A stretch of DNA of 46,948 bases, from positions 1-46,948 of the forward strand of contig CANEFX010000021.1 of NCBI GenBank assembly GCA_947426945.1. Reading direction: 5' to 3'. Shown here in pieces: positions 42,301-46,948 of this stretch. The position numbers were made by a program, and so were the translations under genes. Each line of letters begins with the position of its first letter. Position 1 is the first letter of the stretch. The notes under the pieces were generated by a model that was given only the letters and a program-made list of their open reading frames with translations, was not told the DNA's origin and did no database searches. The stretch comes from an uncultured Bacillota bacterium. Its GTDB lineage: Bacteria > Bacillota > Clostridia > Oscillospirales > Oscillospiraceae.

Positions 42301-43164
42301 TTGAGTAAACTTATTGTTGTGGCCGGTCTTGGGCTGGAGGGCGGCTCTATGGCCAAGGCGCTGAAGAAGCACACGGACCACGCCGTGTACGGTTGGAACC
42401 GGACGGTCTCGGTAGCCGAGCAGGCCTTGGCAGACGGCGCCATTGACGGAATTGCCGATGAGGATATCCTGGCAAAATGCGACCTTCTGATTCCGGTGCT
42501 CTACCCCCAAGCCACCATTGAATATCTGAAACGGGTAATCCCATTGCTGAAACGGGACGCCCGGGTGGTAGATCTGGTGGGAGTAAAAACTGCCGTTGTG
42601 GAGGCGGTAACCCCCATAGCCCTGGCCCACGGCGTGCACTACACCGGCGGTCACCCCATGTCCGGTCTGGCCAAGGCGGGATATGGCCGGTCCTTCGCCG
42701 ACCTGTTTAAAGGGGCCAGCATGATTTTGGTCCCCACCGGCGCCACGGCGGAGGGAGATATTGACGAGTTAAGCGCTCTGTTTCTCAGCGCGGGCTTTGG
42801 ACGCATTCAGGTCTGCGACCCCCAGACCCACGACAGAATGATCGCTCACACCTCTCAGCTGTCCCATGTGGTGTCCAACTGCTATGTAAAAAGCCCGGTA
42901 TCCGCCGGGTATGTGGGCTATACCGGGGGCAGCTACAAGGATATGACCCGCATCGCCTGCCTGAACGAAAAGGTCTGGTCCGAGCTGTTTCTTCTGAACC
43001 GTGAGGCCCTGCTGACAGAAATCGACCTGCTGACGGAACATATTTCTCAAGTACGCGCCGCCATCGCCGGGAACGATAAAGAGGGACTGGAGGCCGTCCT
43101 GCGGGAGGGCCGGGAGGCCAAGGAGCGTATCGACGCGCTGAATCCCGACCAGCCCTCAGACTAA
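42301..43164 (+). CDS. Prephenate/arogenate-dehydrogenase-like protein
   Basis: 287 residues. An NAD(P)-binding loop GLGLEGGS (9-16) and the family motifs TGGHPMSG (with the catalytic His), HTSQLSHVVSN and GGSYKDMTRIA are all present, so this member looks catalytically complete. No C-terminal ACT domain. TTG is taken as start, 8 nt after AAAGGAG; a GTG three codons upstream overlaps the ribosome site. Its place at the end of a TRAP operon rather than with aro genes suggests a catabolic or dedicated role instead of general tyrosine synthesis; ordinary TyrA cannot be excluded. Confidence 0.85.
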   Translation: MSKLIVVAGLGLEGGSMAKALKKHTDHAVYGWNRTVSVAEQALADGAIDGIADEDILAKCDLLIPVLYPQATIEYLKRVIPLLKRDARVVDLVGVKTAVVEAVTPIALAHGVHYTGGHPMSGLAKAGYGRSFADLFKGASMILVPTGATAEGDIDELSALFLSAGFGRIQVCDPQTHDRMIAHTSQLSHVVSNCYVKSPVSAGYVGYTGGSYKDMTRIACLNEKVWSELFLLNREALLTEIDLLTEHISQVRAAIAGNDKEGLEAVLREGREAKERIDALNPDQPSD

Positions 43165-43248
43165 GCGCCGACAGACCCCCGCACAAATTATCCGCCTTTC
43201 CCTCGCCGCCCACCGCCTGCGGAAACCCGGAGACCGGCCGTTGAAATG

Positions 43249-43282
43249 ATTTCCTCGCCGCCCCTACGGCGAGGAAATTTTT
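43249..43282 (+). terminator. Terminator of the TRAP/prephenate-like operon
   Basis: ATTTCCTCGCCG (43249-43260) pairs with CGGCGAGGAAAT (43267-43278) over a 6-nt loop, followed by TTTTT. Confidence 0.88.
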
Positions 43283-43308
43283 AACTTTATAAAAAACAAA
43301 ATTAATGA

Positions 43309-43337
43309 TTGACTTTAATAAAATTAAAGTATATACT
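43309..43337 (+). promoter_or_regulatory. Promoter of the DUF2089-like operon with a palindromic operator in its spacer
   Basis: TTGACT (43309-43314), a 17-nt spacer and TATACT (43332-43337). ACTTTAAT-aaa-ATTAAAGT (43312-43330) is a perfect dyad centred between the two boxes. Binding there would block polymerase, so repression, perhaps by the product itself, is inferred. Confidence 0.75.
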
Positions 43338-43363
43338 GAAGACCGCAGAGAGGAGGATTGTCT

Positions 43364-43669
43364 GTGGCAATGGAACTGCTGCCCGAGTGGATGACCGGGC
43401 TGGAGGAGGAGGATGTGGCCTTCATCAAGAAGTTCATCCTAGCGTCGGGTTCCTTGAAGGAGATGGCTGGCCAGTACGGCGTGACCTACCCCACGGTGCG
43501 CCTGCGGCTGGACCGGCTCATCCAAAAAATCAGGCTGACCGAGAACACCGCCGCCGACCCCTATATCGCCACCATCAAGCGGTTGGCCATGAACGAGAAG
43601 CTGGACCTGGACACCGCCAGGGTGCTGATCTCGGAGTATAAAAAGGTGAGAAATAAGGAGGAATCATAA
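43364..43669 (+). CDS. DUF2089-like small helix-turn-helix protein
   Basis: 101 residues with the GTG start. The middle reads FILASGSLKEMAGQYGVTYP followed by TVRLRLDRLIQKI, a compact HTH seen in DUF2089 proteins; the N-terminal zinc-ribbon of longer members is absent. The C-terminal 35 residues are helical. GTG lies 7 nt after AGGAGG; an ATG two codons later is the alternative. It overlaps the next gene by 1 nt (TAATG). It is likely a regulator that acts with the membrane protein. Confidence 0.8.
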   Translation: MAMELLPEWMTGLEEEDVAFIKKFILASGSLKEMAGQYGVTYPTVRLRLDRLIQKIRLTENTAADPYIATIKRLAMNEKLDLDTARVLISEYKKVRNKEES

Positions 43670-44097
43670 TGGCAATCTTTTCCTTTGTGGGTATTTTCGG
43701 ACTGATCGTCTATCTGTTCATGCTGCTGCTCCCTGTCGCCCTGCTGGTGGCCCTTCAGGTGTGGCTGTGCCGGAAGAGCGTGAAACTTGGGTTGATTTTG
43801 CCCAGCGTCTCCCTGTCACTGTCGCTGCTCATACTGGCGGCAGTCCTGAGCTTTGGAGCGCTGGGCAGGGGAGGTGGAACTCTTACTGTACGGAACGAGA
43901 CCACCGGTGAGATTATCCAGCAGGAGACCTTTGAAAGCGACTGGCAGTTTAACCCTGATGTTCTGTTGCCTGCCGGCGTTCTGTTTCTGGTGACCAACAT
44001 CCCCACGGCGGTGTTCGGCGGCATCTGGCTGCACTATAAGGGCCGCCGGGACACTCTGGAGGACCTGAAAAAAATGCGGATCGAAGATCTGGGTTGA
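43669..44097 (+). CDS. Membrane protein coupled to the DUF2089-like regulator
   Basis: 142 residues. Three predicted membrane helices (about 7-32, 38-65 and 97-118), a polar extracytoplasmic-looking loop (RNETTGEIIQQETFESDWQF) between helices two and three, and a basic cytosolic tail (YKGRRDTLEDLKKMRIEDLG). No family recognised. TAATG overlap with the regulator gene and co-transcription suggest a regulator/membrane-sensor pair, but this is only an inference from context. Confidence 0.75.
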   Translation: MAIFSFVGIFGLIVYLFMLLLPVALLVALQVWLCRKSVKLGLILPSVSLSLSLLILAAVLSFGALGRGGGTLTVRNETTGEIIQQETFESDWQFNPDVLLPAGVLFLVTNIPTAVFGGIWLHYKGRRDTLEDLKKMRIEDLG

Positions 44098-44099
44098 AT

Positions 44100-44128
44100 A
44101 TCACGCCTCCCCGTCGGGGAGGCGTGAT
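44100..44128 (+). terminator. Terminator-like hairpin after the membrane protein gene
   Basis: ATCACGCCTCCCC (44100-44112) pairs perfectly with GGGGAGGCGTGAT (44116-44128) over a 3-nt loop. Only TGCTT follows, so the T run is weak. It begins 2 nt after the stop codon. Confidence 0.65.
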
Positions 44129-44193
44129 TGCTTATGACGATTGAATTTGATTCCGGCAAGAGGACCATAATCGCTGGACAAATCCTCCGCGAT

Positions 44194-44222
44194 TTGATAA
44201 AATAAGAAACACTTAATATTTT
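44194..44222 (+). promoter_or_regulatory. Candidate promoter of the sugar kinase gene
   Basis: TTGATA (44194-44199), a 17-nt spacer and TATTTT (44217-44222). A small GCCGG/CCGGC hairpin lies in the leader before the AGGAGG site. Confidence 0.45.
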
Positions 44223-44263
44223 CGCCGGTCACAGCTCCGGCGCCATTCTGACAGGAGGCCGCT

Positions 44264-45196
44264 ATGAGAGACATTACCGCCATTGGAGAAATTTTAATTG
44301 ATCTGACCCAAACCGGGACAAATGAGAACGGCGTGCCTCTCTTTGCCGCCAATCCCGGAGGCGCGCCCGCCAACGTGACGGTGGCCGCCTCCCGCCTGGG
44401 GGCCTCCGCCGCCTTTGTGGGCAAGGTGGGGGACGACGGCTTCGGCGCCTATCTGCGCCGGGTGCTGGAGGGTGACGGCGTGGACTGCTCCGGCCTGCGC
44501 ACCGGCAGCGCCCCCACCACCATGGCGGTGGTCGCCGTGGACGAGCGCGGCGAGCGCAGCTTTCGCTTTGTCCGGGGCGCTGACCGGGACCTCTCCCCTG
44601 ACGAGGCCGGCTCTGCCGCGGCCGGCGCGAAATTTCTCCACTTCGGCTCCGTGAGCCTCACAGAGGACCCCGCCCGCTCCGCCACCCTGGCAGCCGTCCA
44701 GGCCGCCCGGGAGGCCGGAACGCTGATAAGCTACGACCCCAACTACCGCGCCGCCCTCTGGCCCGGCCGGGAGGAGGCGGTGGAGTGGATGCGCCGCCCC
44801 CTGCCCATGGCGGACGTGCTCAAGCTGTCTGACGAGGAGCTGCCCCTGCTCACCGGCTGTGACCGGCCGGAGGATGGGGCCCGGGCCCTGGAGGAGCTGG
44901 GCGTGAAGCTGGTGCTGGTCACCCTGGGCGGAGAGGGCGTGTTCTGCCGCTGGCAGGGGGAGAGCTGGCGCCAGCCCGGCGTTTCCGTCAAGGTGGCGGA
45001 CACCAACGGCGCGGGTGACACCTTCCTGGGCGCGGTGCTCAGCCGGCTCTGCCGCCGGGGAGACGCCCCTTTGGAGGGGCTGAAGCGCGCCGAGCTGGAG
45101 GATATCCTCACCTTCGCCAACCGGGCGGCCGCCCTCACCTGCTCCCGCAGCGGAGCTATTCCCGCCATGCCCGCCCTGGCCGAGCTGGAGGGCTGA
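44264..45196 (+). CDS. PfkB-family sugar kinase, fructokinase-like
   Basis: 310 residues. Substrate-side motif NPGGAPANVTVAASRLG (35-51) and the nucleotide/catalytic motif TNGAGDTFLGAVL with the general-base Asp are intact. Overall pattern (GEILIDLT at the start, SYDPNYRAALWP in the middle) is that of bacterial fructokinases of the ribokinase family, which phosphorylate fructose at C6; other ketoses remain possible. The ATG is 5 nt after AGGAGG. Its position just before ptsH-ptsI suggests a sugar-uptake context. The gene is very GC-rich. Confidence 0.9.
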   Translation: MRDITAIGEILIDLTQTGTNENGVPLFAANPGGAPANVTVAASRLGASAAFVGKVGDDGFGAYLRRVLEGDGVDCSGLRTGSAPTTMAVVAVDERGERSFRFVRGADRDLSPDEAGSAAAGAKFLHFGSVSLTEDPARSATLAAVQAAREAGTLISYDPNYRAALWPGREEAVEWMRRPLPMADVLKLSDEELPLLTGCDRPEDGARALEELGVKLVLVTLGGEGVFCRWQGESWRQPGVSVKVADTNGAGDTFLGAVLSRLCRRGDAPLEGLKRAELEDILTFANRAAALTCSRSGAIPAMPALAELEG

Positions 45197-45227
45197 CCTC
45201 CCCCCGCCCGCAATTTCGGTTGAACTT

Positions 45228-45248
45228 CTCCCCGCCCCGCGCGGGGAG
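45228..45248. terminator. GC-rich hairpin between the kinase gene and ptsH
   Basis: CTCCCCGC (45228-45235) pairs with GCGGGGAG (45241-45248) over a 5-nt loop. No T run follows, so its role (terminator, pause or leader structure of ptsH) is open. No clear promoter for ptsH was found in this short gap. Confidence 0.4.
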
Positions 45249-45284
45249 TCGGCAATAAACGCAATCAGAAAGGAAGTATTTACC

Positions 45285-45548
45285 ATGAAGCAGTTCACTT
45301 ACACCATCACTGATCCCGTAGGCATCCACGCCCGTCCCGCCGGGCTGCTGGCCAAGGCCGCCAAGGCGCTGGACAGCACCGTCACCATCGCCAAGGCCGA
45401 CGGGAGCAAGTCCGCCGCCGCCACCAAGCTCATGGCTCTGATGGGTATGGGCATCAAGACCGGCGAGACCGTTACCGTTACCGTGGAGGGCGGAAACGAG
45501 GAGGCCAACGCCGCCGCTATGGAGCAGTTCTTCAAGGAAAATCTGTAA
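45285..45548 (+). CDS. ptsH: Phosphocarrier protein HPr
   Basis: 87 residues. Passes phosphate from enzyme I to the sugar-specific IIA proteins. The active-site H15 sits in GIHARPAG. The segment that holds regulatory Ser46 in other Bacillota (KSIMGVMSLG) reads ATKLMALMGMG, with lysine at the aligned place after allowing a 2-residue insertion. HPr-kinase control at that serine therefore seems lost; S43 and T47 are the nearest hydroxyls. The ATG is 9 nt after AAAGGAAG. Confidence 0.92.
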   Translation: MKQFTYTITDPVGIHARPAGLLAKAAKALDSTVTIAKADGSKSAAATKLMALMGMGIKTGETVTVTVEGGNEEANAAAMEQFFKENL

Positions 45549-45554
45549 GAACCG

Positions 45555-45570
45555 CCCCCCTTTTGGGGGG
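45555..45570. repeat. C6-T4-G6 hairpin between ptsH and ptsI
   Basis: CCCCCC-tttt-GGGGGG, a very stable 6-bp hairpin with no T run, 7 nt after the ptsH stop. It may set the HPr to enzyme I ratio by pausing or by protecting the upstream mRNA. Confidence 0.6.
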
Positions 45571-45597
45571 AGCAGACATCAGTAAGGAGGCAGTTCT

Positions 45598-46948
45598 ATG
45601 CAGGTCGCAACCGGAAAATCCATCCTAAACGGCATTGCCATCGGCCCGCTGCGCGTGTACAAGAAGGCGGAGACCCAGACCAGCCAGGTCTCCGGCCTTA
45701 CCCCTGAGGCGGAGTGGAAGCGCTTCCAGGAGGCCAAGGAGAAGGCCCAGGAGCAGCTGGCCGCGCTTTACGACAAGGCCCTGGAGGAGGTGGGGGAGGA
45801 TAACGCCGCCATCTTTGAGATCCACCAGATGATGCTGGACGACGACGACTACCTGGAGGCCGTCCAGGGCATCATTGAGACCCAGGGGGCCACCGCCGAG
45901 TACGCCGCCGAGACCACCGGCGAAAACTTCTCCGCCGCCTTCGCCGCCATGGACGACGAATATATGCGGGCCCGGGCCACCGACGTGAAGGACATCTCCC
46001 GCCGGGTGGTGAACATCCTCACCGGACAGGACGAGGGGGCCTTGCAGGACGATCAGCCCGCCATTCTGGTGGCCGACGACCTCACCCCCAGCGAGACGGT
46101 CCAGCTGGACAAGAGCAAGCTTCTGGGCTTTATCACCCGGCACGGCTCCTCCAACAGCCACACCGCCATTCTGGCCCGGACCATGAACATCCCCGCCCTG
46201 ATCGGGGTGGACTTTGACGACAGCTGGGACGGCAAGCTGGCCGTGCTGGACGGCTACAACCACTGCGTATATATTGAGCCCGCCGCCGAGCTGCTGGCCG
46301 CCATGGAGACCAAGCGCAAGGAGGACCTGAAGCAGGAGGCCCTGCTCCAGAGCCTGAAAAAGAAGCCCAACGTCACGCTGGACGGCAGAGAGATCAAGGT
46401 ATACGCCAATATCGGCAACGCCGGGGACGTAGGCCTGGTGCTCCAGAACGACGCCCAGGGCATCGGCCTGTTCCGCAGCGAGTTTATCTACCTGGAGTCG
46501 GAGGACTTCCCCTCGGAAGACGCCCAGTTCGCCATTTACAAGCGGGTCGTGGAGACCATGGCGGGCAAAAAGGTGATTATCCGCACCCTGGACATCGGGG
46601 CCGACAAGCAGGCGGACTACTTCAACCTGGACAAGGAGGAGAACCCTGCCCTGGGCTATCGGGCCATCCGCATCTGCCTGACCCGGAAGGACGTGTTCAA
46701 AACCCAGCTGCGGGCCATTCTCCGGGCCAGCATCTACGGCACCGTGTCCATCATGTTCCCCATGATTATCTCCGTGCGGGAGGTGCGGGACGCCAAGGAG
46801 ATTCTGGAGGAGTGCAGGGCTGAGCTGAAGGAGCGGGGCGTGGCCTTCGGCGACGTGGAGGTCGGCATTATGATCGAGACCCCCGCCGCCGTGATGATGG
46901 CCGACGAGCTGGCCGAGGAGGTGGAGTTCTTCTCCCTGGGCACCAACG
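45598..46948 (+). CDS. ptsI: PTS enzyme I (3' end beyond window)
   Basis: 450 codons visible of about 540-575. Autophosphorylates from phosphoenolpyruvate and passes phosphate to HPr. The N-terminal HPr-binding helical part is followed by the phospho-histidine loop TRHGSSNSHTAILARTM, in which the His of SHTAI is the active residue. The C-terminal PEP-binding barrel begins with the RSEFIYLE and RTLDIGADKQADYF motifs; the frame runs off the window within VGIMIETPAAVMMADEL. AAGGAGG lies 7 nt before the ATG. It forms an operon with ptsH. Confidence 0.95.
   Translation, partial: MQVATGKSILNGIAIGPLRVYKKAETQTSQVSGLTPEAEWKRFQEAKEKAQEQLAALYDKALEEVGEDNAAIFEIHQMMLDDDDYLEAVQGIIETQGATAEYAAETTGENFSAAFAAMDDEYMRARATDVKDISRRVVNILTGQDEGALQDDQPAILVADDLTPSETVQLDKSKLLGFITRHGSSNSHTAILARTMNIPALIGVDFDDSWDGKLAVLDGYNHCVYIEPAAELLAAMETKRKEDLKQEALLQSLKKKPNVTLDGREIKVYANIGNAGDVGLVLQNDAQGIGLFRSEFIYLESEDFPSEDAQFAIYKRVVETMAGKKVIIRTLDIGADKQADYFNLDKEENPALGYRAIRICLTRKDVFKTQLRAILRASIYGTVSIMFPMIISVREVRDAKEILEECRAELKERGVAFGDVEVGIMIETPAAVMMADELAEEVEFFSLGTN

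Overview
The window looks like a chromosomal segment of a GC-rich, low-GC-phylum (Bacillota) anaerobe, most likely an Oscillospiraceae-type gut Clostridia (Flavonifractor/Lawsonibacter-like). This is inferred from the S10-spc-alpha gene order ending in rpoA-rplQ, strong AGGAGG ribosome binding sites with frequent TTG/GTG starts, SigA-type promoters, gut-glycan genes (GH36, GH112) and the PTS components. No rRNA, tRNA, CRISPR array, transposase or phage gene was seen.

Layout. 1-2.5 kb (minus): the N-terminal half of an ABC-F ATPase, a ribbon-helix-helix regulator overlapping a small helical protein, and an amidohydrolase. 2.5-19.5 kb (minus): one giant ribosomal-protein cluster transcribed right to left, in the order rpsJ-rplCDWB-rpsS-rplV-rpsC-rplP-rpmC-rpsQ-rplNXE-rpsN, then rpsH-rplFR-rpsE-rpmD-rplO-secY-adk-map-KOW-infA-rpmJ-rpsMKD-rpoA-rplQ. 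It starts at a strong promoter followed by a long leader with an internal terminator and a possible pseudoknot. It is interrupted three times by non-coding, hairpin-rich blocks: between rpsJ and rplC, between rpsN and rpsH (683 bp, with its own consensus promoter), and between rpsD and rpoA. It ends at a 14-bp-stem terminator after rplQ.

20-26.5 kb: an alpha-galactoside utilisation locus (lipoprotein binding protein, two CUT1 permeases, GH36 alpha-galactosidase), with a convergent AraC-family regulator. 26.5-30.4 kb: a secreted Ig-like/WG-repeat protein with AT-richer DNA, a candidate structured RNA locus with divergent promoters, rpiB, and a membrane-anchored M23 peptidase (SpoIIQ-like). 30.5-37.3 kb: a GH112 galacto-/lacto-N-biose phosphorylase operon with its CUT1 transporter and a divergent AraC regulator. 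Neither sugar ABC locus carries an ATPase, so a shared MsmK-type ATPase elsewhere is inferred.

37.5-43.2 kb (plus): the most unusual block. A fused TRAP permease and TAXI-type binding protein are followed by a DUF1932-type dehydrogenase, a stand-alone prephenate-dehydratase-fold protein that lacks part of the usual active-site motif, and a prephenate-dehydrogenase-like protein. This looks like an uptake-plus-conversion pathway for an unidentified organic acid. 43.3-44.1 kb: a two-gene DUF2089-like regulator/membrane protein operon with a perfect palindrome inside its promoter. 44.2-46.9 kb: a PfkB sugar kinase, HPr (His15 kept, regulatory Ser46 apparently absent) and the start of enzyme I of the PTS.
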